Shown: one piece after another, positions 25,901 through 36,645 of the stretch | Layout of the letters: every line of letters starts with the position of its first letter | How positions within the stretch are numbered: the first letter of the stretch is position 1 | Assembly (NCBI RefSeq): GCF_947179515.1 | Contig: NC_067482.1 | Location: forward strand, 72,331,811-72,395,810 | Direction: 5' to 3' | Length of the DNA stretch: 64,000 bases | From: Apodemus sylvaticus | Taxonomy: Eukaryota; Chordata; Mammalia; Rodentia; Muridae | Position numbers and translations under genes: made by a program | The notes under the pieces: generated by a model | Database searches by the model: none | The model's input: the letters and a program-made list of their open reading frames with translations, nothing else | Told to the model about the DNA's origin: nothing

Positions 25901-26939
25901 GCTTCCCTCTACATGGGGTGGGAGGAGTTCGGTCACACCCCCGGGCACCCTGGCCACTGTCACAGTTACAACCCCCACAGCACTCCCACAGGAGAGGCTA
26001 TCAGTCACGTGGGAGCAGCACCAAGGCTTCCCAAATGTAAATAAGGTTTCCCCAAACTCTCAGTCCAAGCAATGAGAAGTTCCTGCTGTCAAACCCTGAA
26101 TCACCCCCAAAACTGTATATAAATCCTATCCAGGGAATAAAAGGTGTGCGAGAACTACTCTGTCATCTGAGAGCTTCTGTCATAAGAGCTGTCACACAAA
26201 ATAAGAGGTCTGCTCTCCCAAAACACCACCAGCAAACTCTGCTGCAATCCTCCCTGGCTAGGCGACCTTTTGTCAGGTCTCAGCGGGGTCACTGGGGTAC
26301 CCAAGAGGGTGGCATGTCAAAGACTGAGGTGGAAACAGTGACAGTGGCGACTTCCCCCGCCTGCTCACCCCCTCTCCGCTCTGCCAGAACTCTCGCACCT
26401 GGCAGGGACTCCACCCCATAGGCCCACAGTCAAATTGGAAGCTGATACAATTTCACCTTGAATAAATTTCATTAGTTTCCAAGTACCATGGGATGGAAGA
26501 CCCTCCCCAGTCTCCACTACTGTGAAAATATAGACCTTCCCCGACTCCAAGGGAATTTGTGTAGGAGACTACTACTATGTTTAGATATTCTATTGGCCTC
26601 GTTGTGATAGAACATGGCCTGCATGGATGGGATGCCTCGGAGCCAAGCCTCCTTGCGCATGCGCACACGACATGCATTCTCTCACCCCTCTACTCACTCC
26701 TGCTCGTTCACCAATATGCCTGTGCTCATGGATCAAGCTCCTGGCCCCATATGAGGTGCCCATCTCCTCTTAGGGACCACTGTACTTAGTCTGAGAATCA
26801 AGATGAGCTCTGTTCCAATTGTATGGTGGAATTCAGTCAAACAAGGGTGATGTATATATCCAGAAAATACAAGAGATTTCTTTGGTTCCTTGGTAAATTA
26901 GAAAGGCACTTGCATCCATCCGAAAAGCTCTTCCCCACG

Positions 26940-26952
26940 CCCCCCCCCCCCC
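26940..26952. repeat. Poly-C run
   Basis: Thirteen consecutive C residues. Confidence 0.9.
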
Positions 26953-29250
26953 AGATCAGTGGAAACCCCAACCACTCTGTGTGTTCCTAGATTACCTTAC
27001 TGAGACATAGTTTTGCACATCTTTGCCATTGCAAACTCTCTGCTGTACCTCTAGTCACACCAGCCTGCTAACTGAGCCCTCCAGGTTTTCTACCCTCTGA
27101 GTGTGTGTGTGTGCAGACCTTAGGCCCATAGTTCTCACAGTGGGAACTTCCTCCTCTGAACAGAGTTCACCAGTCTGGGTGTGGAGCATAGCACCTCTGA
27201 CTCCTGAGGGAATGAATCATCTTGTCACCCACCTGCAAAAGGAAAGGAGTTGCTAACATCTCTAATTCACCATTTGACACAAGTGTTCTATAACAGTCCG
27301 AGGGTGGAGACAAAGACGCTGTTCCTCAGGACAGTCCGTATGAGTTCATATGCAATATGAGGTTTTTTGCAATATGCTCAGTTCCCAATGCAGACATTCA
27401 AATTAAAAGGGGGAAGGACTGAACTCAGGAATTTGTGTTCTTTTTTACTTCTCTTTATATTTAAAATGAGTTTAGTAACTTCTAACCACATCAGCTGTCT
27501 TTCAAAAGCTACAGAATTTTATTCCGGAGCAACCTTCCAATTTTGTGAATAGCGGTTAAATAAGATGTAGACTTAAAACCAGTAGCTCTTGGAAGTTTGG
27601 GTGATGAAAAAGGCTGTTGATGTAAGATCACATGACTCACTTCCCTCAGGGATTGCTACCAAATTCCAGGGGGCAGTGAGTTATGAGTCTCTCTTCCAGG
27701 AGTTCGACGCTGAGACACGACTCCGTCCTATCTCTATGGGACCCAGAGAACACACTGTGTTCCTGGGAATAGGAAGGACACAGGAACACATTGTCTGCAT
27801 CCTCACATCCAGTGTGCCAGGCAGCAGGAGAGGTGGGGGAGGGGAGTGTTTGTTTTAGTATTCTTTAAAAATTAAAGCTCATTAAATGCATTCAATTATT
27901 TAAAAGAATTAAAAATTAAAAATAATTCCAGATTTAAAATTGATTTGTAATAAGCTTTCATATCAGAAAACCACCGACATGGGAGAGCAAATCTTGATCA
28001 TCGTATAGTTTGTGAACTTGCCTGCCACAGTGATGGCACCTGCGACACACACAGGAAGTGCAGAGGAAGGAAAAGAGCCCTTCCTTCAGACCCAGATGTG
28101 GAGGGTAGCCTGTAGTCGGAAATGAGAACAGGGGATGCTGCCAGTCTTGTGCTCTTTCCAGCTGTGGTCCATTTGCACATGGCTATGTTGTTGATACTGT
28201 TGACAAAAGGAAGCCAGAATACAGCTTGTGATTCCCTGGCAAGGGGCAGCTTGCTAACAGGCTGCCCTCACGGAGCCAGGCAGAGCATATCAAATCCCCA
28301 TGAAGTCAGCTAGCAGCGTCTTTCATTCGTCACTGTGGGCTGTCAGGCTGCGAAGAGCATTAACACGGGAGCCTTTCCAGAGAGCTCAGCAAGCTGCTCG
28401 TGTCAGGATGATGTCCACACTCCATCCAGACAGACCCACAATGCCCAGCCTCCTTCTTCCATTTCAGGCAACCGTGCCAGCCTCCCCACCCCCAACCCGT
28501 TTTTTCCAGCTCTCTGGATCTTAGCAGCAGGCTTGGCTGGAATAACAGGCCCCTTCCCTGCTTTGCTGAGGCTTCCTCTGCTAATTCACATGCTTGCATT
28601 GACGCACAGAGAGCCCCTAGGGTGCAGAATCCCCCGAGGACAGGACGTATGAATACCCAACTATCTAGCGGAGCCCCGCCCAGAGTGAAGCGGATCAGCC
28701 ACTTTCAGACAGCCTTGGCAGTGGGGAGGAAGCTTCCACATGCACAGCCCTGTGCAAGCTGTGTCGCTGCTCTAGGCTTGTGAATAACAAGGAACTCAGG
28801 GTGGAGACCTGACTCTGGCAATAGTTTGTGGTGCCACTCTCGTCGGATGAGTTTACATCTGCTGAGTAGAAGATAGAGATCCCATTGGCTAAAACCGACG
28901 GCAGAAACCTGTATCTACTCCCTCCAAACACTCCGGGTATTACTATTACTTGGTATGACATAAAAAGCCAGAATATGAGATCAGCTCTCAAACATTCGGG
29001 CTGTGCACACAGCTCCGTTAACCATGAGCATGCTGCAGCCGCTAAACCACCCCTAGGACCTATTTTCTTATAAAAACCAAAGCACTGCACCCTCAAATGC
29101 TCCACCCTCCTCCTGCCCCTGGCAGCCGCCCTTCCCTTCTGTGTCATCAGAACAACAGCGCTGGAGAGCTGTTCACAGACACTGTGAGTCTCTTCACAGC
29201 ACCTGGGCAGTAACACCCATGGCTTCCTGGAAGTCCAAAGTGAAAGTAAG

Positions 29251-29371
29251 GGATGGGTAATTACATATCTGTAATCCCAGCACTTGGGAGGCTGAAACAG
29301 GAGGCTTGTGGGGAGTTCAAAGCAAGGCCAGATGGGCCATAGACAGACCTTGCCTCAAAAGAAAAAAAAAA
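29251..29371 (+). repeat. Old B1 SINE
   Basis: ATATCTGTAATCCCAGCACTTGGGAGGCTGAAACAGGAGG, then GGCCAGATGGGCCATAGACAGACCTTGCCTCAAAAG and an A-run, match B1. The divergence suggests an early B1 type. Confidence 0.8.
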
Positions 29372-30329
29372 TCTATTAAATCGAAACTAAAAAAATTACA
29401 TTTGTGGGAAAAGGAGATTGAGAAGATAAGTGTAAGTGTGTTAACCTCTGCTGAAAAGATAGAGGTCAGCTCAGTGTCCAGACAGACAGACAGACGCTTA
29501 ATGTTTTTTGTCATCTTCTGTTCCACTTATGTTCCAAAAGGCCTCATCCCAGAGTCCAGGGAGAAAAAGAACTCTACCTTGGCTCAGGCCCCAGCTTTCC
29601 CGCCTAGCAGTCCATCCTAAAATCCTGGGCAGGCCAAAGTCAGAAGGCAAGGGTGCAGAAGTGAGAGTCCTCCCTGGGACCTGCAGAAGACTTTGCCTTT
29701 GGCACAGAAGTTCTTACCTGCATCTGGCCCACTTTAGAATCCCAGCCTGGAGTCAGTCCCTTGAATATTTGTTCCATTCATAATGAACTTACTGGCCAAA
29801 GTCACAGAAACCCCTTCTATTGCACGTCAGAAGTTAGATATCTGGATGCCTTGTAAGGCCTAAAGAAAGAAAGGCCGGGATCTCCTTTGGGGGAGGAGGG
29901 TATGTATCTAAGGTTCACAGGCCACACTCACAGAGTTTCGTCTCACTGGGTAATTTACTACTAGTTTCTGCCGAAGCTCAGCAAACTTGAAAGGGCACCA
30001 ACTGCTAACCACAGGGCTCTGGGCTGCAGCTGCCTCACTGTGGCTCCCCAGTGAGACTCAACACATCCCACAGGCTTGGGTAGGGAGACAGCCAGGCTGG
30101 AGCAGCAGCAGAGCTTAAAGCAATTTCCTTGCCTCTCGGTGACTGTCAGGATTGGGCTATTTGCGCATCCCTGTGCCCCGTTTCTTGTTTGGAAGGACAT
30201 CGGCTCCCCAAGGTCATTTGGAAGCTGAAGCTAGGGATGGGGCAGTATCAGAACAGGCAGTGTCTGGACTCCTGAGCTCTGGTCTCCTGGTTACTAATGC
30301 TTCATTGCTTAACTATTGTGTGCCCAACA

Positions 30330-30620
30330 TCCCTGCCACAAGATAGGCCTCATAAATATTTACACGCAACGTGTGTTGCGATGCTCAATTAATTGCAGCT
30401 GTGACGCACTTAGAGAGCCTCGGAGGAAAGGTGTGCGGAGAGGGCCCGGGGTTATTAAAGACACAAACAAGTCAGCTCACGGAAGCAGCTGCCTTTGGAG
30501 CTTTCCATGGCCCTGGGGCTTTTCAGACCAGATCCCAAATCTAGGGAAAAGTTACACCCAAGAGAACGCTGTCCAAGGGTGACGTTTGTGGCGATGCCAA
30601 GAACTTGTAATCAGAAAATG
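30330..30620. promoter_or_regulatory. Candidate conserved non-coding element
   Basis: A repeat-free segment with an unusual concentration of CpGs for this window and packed short motifs: CAATTAATTG (palindrome), GCAGCTGTGACGCA (E-box plus CRE-like half site) and GCAACGTGTGTTGC (near-palindrome). No function is claimed. Cross-species conservation or enhancer marks would be the test. Confidence 0.22.
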
Positions 30621-31129
30621 AACAAAGGCGAGCCCCAGTGACTTACCAAAGAGGAGAGGCATGTAATTATTCAAATGTGGCAGCCAGCTCGGGAACGAAA
30701 CCTGAGCAATAAGGATGGAGTGTCAAATAGGAGAAGTGGGGTTGGAACACGGGTCCTTGTGGTGACACAGCGGGCAGCCACTTCATGCTCAATGGATAAA
30801 AACATAAGTTAATATGAATCAATACAAAACCGTCCAGAAAGCATCTGAGGAATGTGCAACCAGAGACTGAGAAAGCCCACACTCTGGCACTTTCCTTGGA
30901 CCGGATAATTGTCTGTCCATGGAGATGTTCAGAGATGAGACTGAAATGCAAGAATGGATGGATTTTGCAATCTTGTTTACAATAGTCACAATGAGCCAGA
31001 ACCTAAATCCTCTCCAAAAGGGCCACATGGCCAAAACAAAAATGTGTTTTTCAATAACACTGCATAATAAATATGTCACAAAGTCATCCTTCACACTCAT
31101 AAAGATATCTAAATACCTATGTGTCTTAC

Positions 31130-31376
31130 TGTGTGCATACAGCACCGAGGCAACCCTGAGAACTTGAGTTCCAAGCCCGGAACCCACTCAAAAAGCCTGG
31201 CGCTGTGACAGGCATCTGTAGTCGCCACCCTCCTAAAGTGAGATGAGAAGTGAAGACAAGAGCGTTGCCGGGCAGCTCCTAGCACAGGCCTTCCTAGAGC
31301 ACGGGGCAGAGTTGTCCTCTGGTCCCTACGTATGTGCCATGGCATGGGAACAAACACACACACACACACACATACA
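31130..31376 (+). repeat. B3-type SINE with (CA)n tail
   Basis: GAGGCAACCCTGAGAACTTGAGTTCCAAGCCCGGAACCCAC, later GCATCTGTAGTCGCCA and GTTGTCCTCTGGTCCCTACG, follow the long B3 form. It ends in a CA repeat at about 31354-31372. Confidence 0.7.
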
Positions 31377-31577
31377 CTATTCACACATCCACAATAATAG
31401 ATTGTTTTAATTTTAGATGTGTGCATGCATTCATACACATACACTTAGGAACATGGTATTGATTTTTTTTTCTTATATGTGTCTTCTATTTTCTATATCA
31501 TCTCGACCAAAATGTTACCTCAAGCCTACAGGATATAAACATGGAGGCTTGCTCCATGATTGGTCTACACAGAGCGG

Positions 31578-31650
31578 GGCAGGTAATTGCTCTGAGGATA
31601 AAGTACTGACCTTGCAAGGGTAGAGACCTTAGTTCCATCCCACATAAGTA
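31578..31650 (+). repeat. B3-type SINE, head part
   Basis: GGTAATTGCTCTGAGGATAAAGTACTGACCTTGCAAGGG, then TTAGTTCCATCCCACATAAG, is a tRNA-like B3 head. It stops abruptly at a GGGA tract, and the matching tail resumes beyond it. Confidence 0.6.
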
Positions 31651-31823
31651 AGGAAAGAAAGAGAGAGGGGGGGAGGGAGGGAGGGAGGGAGGGAGGGAGG
31701 GAGGGAAGGAGGGAGAGAGGGAGGGAAGAAGGGAGAGAGGGAGGGAGGGAGGAAGGGAGGGGAGAGAGGGAGGGAAGGAAGAAGGGAGGGAGAGAGGCAA
31801 GGAGGGAGGGAGGGAGGAAGGGG
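31651..31823. repeat. (GGGA)n polypurine tract
   Basis: About 170 bp of nearly pure purine on the + strand, mostly GGGA units with AAGA interruptions. Long Ser-Leu-Pro-rich reading frames on the minus strand are artefacts of it. Confidence 0.96.
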
Positions 31824-31829
31824 ATTGTT

Positions 31830-32125
31830 TTAATAAACAGAAGCAGTAGCACATGTCTATACTCCAGCACTGGGGAGAGAGGAATGAGATGACCCCTGGG
31901 GCTCACTGGCCACAGCCAAGCCTCCTTGGTGAGCTTTAGCCCAATGACAGATCCTACCTCCAAATGTCAAGGTGGACCAAGGAACAAGTTGAGCTGTCCT
32001 TTGACCTCCACATACATGCTCACACATGTGTACATATGCATACACAAGTGCAGCTATGTATGCATGGACACCCCTGCCTGTACACCTACATGGATAGGAA
32101 CACACATGTCCAGTGTTCACAGAGT
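31830..32125 (+). repeat. B3-type SINE, tail part
   Basis: CATGTCTATACTCCAGCACTGGGGAGAGAGG, CCCTGGGGCTCACTGGCC, GCTTTAGCCCAATGACAGATCCTACCTC and GAGCTGTCCTTTGACCTCCACA follow the second half of the long B3 SINE. It ends in CA/TG-rich sequence. Confidence 0.65.
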
Positions 32126-32219
32126 TAACCATGACACACATCTTTTGAGTGTGCATTGCTTTGGAGCCCATGATGAATTCAGTCGCCAGCCCTCATGTTT
32201 GTTCTCTTTCCTCTCCTAG

Positions 32220-32248
32220 GTCATGGCCACGCCCCAGCAGTGCCAAAG
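32220..32248 (+). CDS. Clnk: Clnk 29-nt microexon (codons 28-38)
   Basis: A 29-nt exon sits between a strong acceptor (GTTCTCTTTCCTCTCCTAG) and a consensus donor (AAAG then GTGAGT). In the frame set by its neighbours it reads (Arg28) SWPRPSSAK and leaves one G. Human CLNK, as I recall it, has SWPRINSAT here, six of nine identical. The leading G completes the Arg codon begun at 15437, and the trailing G begins Gly38, completed by GG at 40992. The length is not a multiple of three, so skipping it would shift the frame. It is too short to show up as an open reading frame on its own. Splice signals and protein match agree. Confidence 0.92.
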
Positions 32249-32837
32249 GTGAGTCATGAGTTCTGTGTCCTCTAAGTGATGAGATGACAGTCTGGTCCAT
32301 TGGGCTTTCCCATCTATCCTTTTCTGAATTCCTTTCTTTGATGTACATGTGAAGGAGTGGTGACTGTCCCTCTCTGCCAGCCCTGTTGTCTGGGCCTCTA
32401 TAGAGAAGCCTCAGACAGCTAGGGGATGCCCTTCACTAAGGGGACTGGTACTTGGACATTGACAACTGGAAGGCTAGAGCCCTTGACCTGGGCTCAGCTT
32501 GTCATACACTGGTGGCAGAACCTCAATAGGGTGCATCCCAAGAGGGAAAGTCCAAAGAACAGCAACTCAAGGGGCTAGGACAGAGGCTACAGGCTTCCTG
32601 TGGTCTAGCCTCAGACATCTGGAGCATCACTCCGATGTAGTTCTGAACTATGGGCAAGGTAAACGCATTAGCCTAGCTTTCAGAAAATGCACCCATCTCA
32701 GATGACTGTGTTTTCACCGACAAGAATGCCACCCAGTAACATGCATCAACTCCTTGCAGCGTTTTCCTCGAGCTGCCTCCGAGCACAGCTGGTCTGCCAG
32801 GCCCACAGATCTGTAGATGTGTGGGGAACCTGGTGCT

Positions 32838-32912
32838 CACACATTAGTTGTGCAGCCTTGGGCAGAGGGCTGCTTTCTGAGCCTAAGTTCCTTCCTCTAT
32901 TAAAAATTAGGT
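32838..32912 (-). repeat. MIR-like fragment
   Basis: GTTGTGCAGCCTTGGGCAGAGGG, then CTGAGCCTAAGTTCCTTCCTCTATTAAAAATTAGG, follows the antisense MIR core (gtgaccttgggcaag...ctgagcctcagtttcctcatctgtaaaatggg). Confidence 0.55.
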
Positions 32913-33005
32913 GCAGATCTGAGCTATTCACTAACAAGCCAGTCAACTAAACTTTCTTACAGGTTTCTCTCCCACCCCTAAAATGGGTGAAATAGAAAAA
33001 TAGGA

Positions 33006-33145
33006 GCCATGGTGGTGCATGCCTGTAATCCCAGCACTCTAGGAGGCAGAGGCAGGGGGATTTCTGAGTTGGAGGCCAGCATGGTCTACAGAGTGAGTTC
33101 CAGGACAGCGGGGCTATACAGAGAAACCCTGTCTCGAACAAAACA
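33006..33145 (+). repeat. B1 SINE
   Basis: A clear B1: GCCATGGTGGTGCATGCCTGTAATCCCAGCACTCTAGGAGG through GAAACCCTGTCTCGAAC. An 11-bp flanking repeat with one mismatch (GAAAAATAGGA at 32995-33005, GAAAAGTAGGA at 33340-33350) places the following purine array inside the insertion, as its expanded A-tail. Confidence 0.93.
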
Positions 33146-33339
33146 AATCCAAAAAAACAAAAAAGAAAAAAGAAAAAAAGAGAAAAGAAAAGGAAAGAAA
33201 GAAAGAAGGGGAAAGGAAAGGAAAGGAGAGGAGAGGAGAGGAGAGGAGAGGAGAGGAGAGGAGAGGAGAGGAGAGGAAAGGAAAGGAAAGGAAAGGAAAG
33301 GAAAGGAAAGGAAAGGAAAGGAAAGGAAAGGAAAGGAAA
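33146..33339. repeat. (GGAAA)n/(GGAGA)n expanded SINE tail
   Basis: The array passes from A-rich tail to GGAGA units to GGAAA units, almost pure purine over about 160 bp. Bounded by the B1 and its target-site duplication. Confidence 0.93.
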
Positions 33340-33513
33340 GAAAAGTAGGAAGTCCCATAGAAGTCAACTAACTAGAAAACTGGGACTTAGATGTGAGGCT
33401 CGGAATAAGAGAGAAAAGGAACACTGGGCTAGAAGAAATGTCAAAGGGTGGAGGCATCTTAGTGAGCTCTCTACCTGGTGTGGAGAGGTGCCTTGCAGGG
33501 CAGCTTGCAACAT

Positions 33514-33590
33514 GCACCCTGCACCCTGCACCCTGCACCCTGCACCCTGCACCCTGCACCCTGCACCCTGCACCCTGCACCCTGCACCCA
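33514..33590. repeat. GCACCCT minisatellite, 11 copies
   Basis: Exactly 77 bp: ten perfect heptamers and a final variant GCACCCA. The reverse strand is (AGGGTGC)n, with regularly spaced GGG runs. The frames it opens on both strands are artefacts. Confidence 0.97.
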
Positions 33591-34313
33591 ACCCGGGCTG
33601 CAACAGAGTAGCACAAAAGCCAAGTGCAGATCCAAAGTGCAGTGTGAGGATAACCAACAAAGGATGCCCAGCCCTTGCCCCTCCCCCAGTCTACCCAGGT
33701 ACATTCCCCTCCAGGTCTGAATCCTCCAGCATGGATGCCATCAAACTGTTCTGGAGTCTTGGGTCTCAAATATGCAGTCCTCTCAACACCTTTCGTCCTC
33801 TCCCGTCCTCCACCGGAATCCTGGAGGAGACTAGAACAATCTAAGGGGCTTGGTCCAGAGCAATAAAGCTGTTTACTGGATGCATGAGCTGGTAACATGG
33901 AAGTCATGCCAATGTAGCTAGCTGTATAGAAACACACAAAAAAAGGAAAGAAGATGTTTAAGAAGTCAACTGAGATTTAGCAAAAACAATGGCCTGACCA
34001 GACATAGTTGCTGTCGCAGACCATTCAACTGTCTGAAACACTCTGACAGACTTGAAGTAACTAAGGACACATATGAAGGTTGACACCGGAGAATGGCCAT
34101 CGCAAGACAGCCACACGTTTTTTGTGGTGCTTGCGTTTTCCCCTATGTTTTCGTTAAAAACACAGTAGGTCATCATGAGAGTGAATGCCTTGCAGCCATC
34201 TTAACTGTGGGAAGGCCATTCGTGCCGTGAAACTATTGACAGCTTGTTTGTGAAGGAGCAGGCAAGAAAAGAGTGTACACACAATGTGATCAGGGATACT
34301 GAAGCACACTGTG

Positions 34314-34314
<1 letters not shown>

Positions 34315-34346
<32 letters not shown>

Positions 34347-34735
34347 TCACAGGATATTCCCAATATGAAAAGATACATACTGCTGTGTGTGTCTATATCT
34401 GTGTGTGTGTGTAAGTATGTATATCACTGTGTGTGTGTTGTGTCTGTGTGTCTGTGGTTGTCTGTATGAGTGTCTGCATGTATCCCTCTATTTGTATCTG
34501 TGTGTCTCTGTAAGTATGTATCTGTGTGTGTGTCTCTATCCATCTGTCTGTCTGTCTGTCTGTCTGTCCATGGTTGTCTGTATGGGTATCTGTATGTATC
34601 TCTCTATTTATATCTGTATATCTCTGTAAGTATGTATCTGTGTGTATGTGTCTGTCTGTCTGTGGTTATCTGTATGGGTGTCCATATGTATCCCTCTATT
34701 TGTATCTGTGTGTCTCAGTGTAAGGATGTCTGCAA
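34315..34735. repeat. (TG)n followed by a TGTCTG-rich higher-order repeat
   Basis: After a perfect (TG)n to 34344 comes a composite array. A block of about 75 bp, (G)TCTGTGGTTGTCTGTATG..., ending in CTGTAAGTATGTATCTG, occurs three times, starting near 34451, 34566 and 34659. CTGT and TG runs separate the blocks. Confidence 0.88.
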
Positions 34736-35994
34736 TCAAATACTTATATCAGTTGTGTCAGTGAAGCAATATTGCTTCTCTTTTGCATGTCTGCAGCTTA
34801 TAATTTCTTCCACAGAAACATACACTTTTATATAGTAAAAACCATCTATCAGAAGCTGAATGTTAGCGAAGTCCTCCACGGACAGACACATCGTGGGGTG
34901 TAATGGTAGGTCAAAGTAGCTGCCCCTCAGAGGCATGCATGGTGCTACATTGTCCAACAAGATGCACTTGTGAGTTATCTCCTTCCAGTGCCTATGGAAT
35001 GAAATTGTGGACAAGTGACTGCCTTATTTAGAAAGTGTGTCCATCTGTCCTAAGCACCTATGGGCTTAGGGTTGAAAAGACAAGAAATTTCACTCTTCCC
35101 GAAACATTTGGGGTTTTTTCCTTCTAGTTTCCTAAAGTAACGAGTGTTAAAAGATGATATCCCTCTACTTTAAAAAGAAAAAGTAATAAAGATTTGTTTA
35201 AGACCAGTAGACAAATCAGGAACAAAATATATGGGCCTCCAGTGACCCCTGCTGGTCCATCCTATGCATTGCAGTATTAACCCTATTCTCCCAAGACTTC
35301 AGAAGAACACTAATGGACAGGAATAAATCAAGAAGACAGTTGAGCCAGAGCGAGACTCTCACCACGTTCCTGGAAGCACAAAACACAGTTTGTTGAGCTG
35401 CCTTCAAAATTCAATGTACTTTAGAATCACAGCAGAAGAGCCCACAGTCAACAGCCACCCTGGGGTTTATCCTCTGCCTGGCCTTTGCTGAAGCCAAGGA
35501 AGCATCGCTGCTGACAAGGGAGGTGCAGGGAGGTGCAGAATGTGCTTTAGAGAATCATTTGCTGAGATAAAAAGAAAAAGAAAAGAAAGCTCCTCGTTGG
35601 TGGTCCAGACAGCCACAGTGTTAGTCCAGGGCTCCTGAAGCGCTCCTAGGAGTGCAGGTGGGCTGCCTCTCCTTCCCACCCACTCCCTCGCCTGTCTAAC
35701 CAGCCAGCCAGTTTTACCACTGATCCATATGTGATCTAATGGGACAGCCATAATAATAGAAAAATAAAACATTAAAGTATGACAGACCCAACCAAGCAAT
35801 GTGCATTATAGATTAAGAGATTAAAAACTTAGACAAGGGAGTGATTTTCCAGGGGCTGCTGGTGAGAACGTTGGGTCTGTGCTCCGGTTTCCAGTGAGAG
35901 TTTCCTCTTGCTGTTTGGGATTTCTGAATTGCCAGTTCTTGGTACCAAAGTAAGGAGCTGTAGATGAGAAAATAAAACTAGGAGACCCAGAAAG

Positions 35995-35998
<4 letters not shown>

Positions 35999-36073
<75 letters not shown>

Positions 36074-36076
36074 CTC
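35999..36076. repeat. (CT)n microsatellite
   Basis: About 35 perfect CT units followed by a short imperfect end, a pyrimidine tract on the + strand. Confidence 0.97.
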
Positions 36077-36589
36077 ATTCTCTCCCCTGCCCCCCCCCCA
36101 GGCATCTTATAAACTTGTGTAGCTTTAGCTATAGAATTGATTTCATTATATTCACATTTTAACTGGATAGGCTGGCAAGAAGACAGTAAAGAAGAACTCA
36201 AACCCACGAAAGCACTAGGGGTTATACAGCCAACAACTTTAACCTCAGTCTTTCAGCCCTTACAAAAGGGATCACCAGAAGTTAGCAGCCACTAAATCCC
36301 TGAGCTCCGCTGCCAAGGAGAAGCCAGCATGAGGAATCTCTGCAAAAGGTCAGCAGGGCAGTAGGCGTGGGCTGAGTGAGAAACTCCTGGCTGCGGCGGA
36401 TTGAACTGAAGACAAACGCAGAAGACAGCACATTGCTAGTGGACACTGAGCCAAGGAGTCACGCACTGTCTAGAAGCTGTGATCTTCTACCTTGATAACA
36501 TACACTAAAGCATCTCAGCAATCATATGGGATGTATACTGTCAAGCCATTCCACAGGGTAACATCAGTTAGCCACCGTTGAAAGTGAGG

Positions 36590-36645
36590 GCATCTGAGCC
36601 TGTGTGATCAGGAAGTGACAGGTGAGGGTTTGAACCTAAAACATC
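36590..36645 (+). repeat. Possible MIR tail
   Basis: GTGATCAGGAAGTGACAGGTGAGGGTTTGAACC resembles the MIR end (cagctagtaagtggcagagctgggatttgaacc). Confidence 0.4.

Larger units (their letters stand above)
15438..32219 (+). other. Clnk: Clnk intron (about 16.8 kb)
   Basis: The intron lies between the exons ending at codon 28 and starting with its last base. It contains a CA-rich tract at 15.5-15.8 kb, MIR-like scraps near 16.2 and 17.1 kb, a full-length dead L1 at 17.3-23.0 kb, a poly-C run near 26.94 kb, a B1 at 29.25 kb, and two B3-type SINEs with a large GGGA tract at 31.1-32.1 kb. The block 22988-29250 has no repeat I can name with confidence. A short TATA/AATAAA-like cluster near 26.1 kb hints at an old LTR that I could not delimit. 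No other exon was recognised. Confidence 0.8.

Noticed and set aside
26040..26430. LTR-like cluster (TATATAAATCC, GGGAATAAAAGG, GTCAGGTCTCAGC)
   Set aside because: TATA-like and AATAAA-like motifs lie too close together for a normal LTR, and no TG...CA ends or target-site duplication could be placed.
28640..29110. Possible alternative promoter (CCCGCCC, ATTGG, CTTATAAAAACC)
   Set aside because: Motifs are scattered and common. No exon with donor could be tied to them.
31498..31963. Ser-Leu-Pro-rich open frames, minus strand
   Set aside because: Produced by the (GGGA)n tract.
33364..33937. Open frames with GCRVQGA or HPAPCTL repeats on both strands
   Set aside because: The 7-bp minisatellite keeps several frames open. 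Frames on both strands at once argue against coding.
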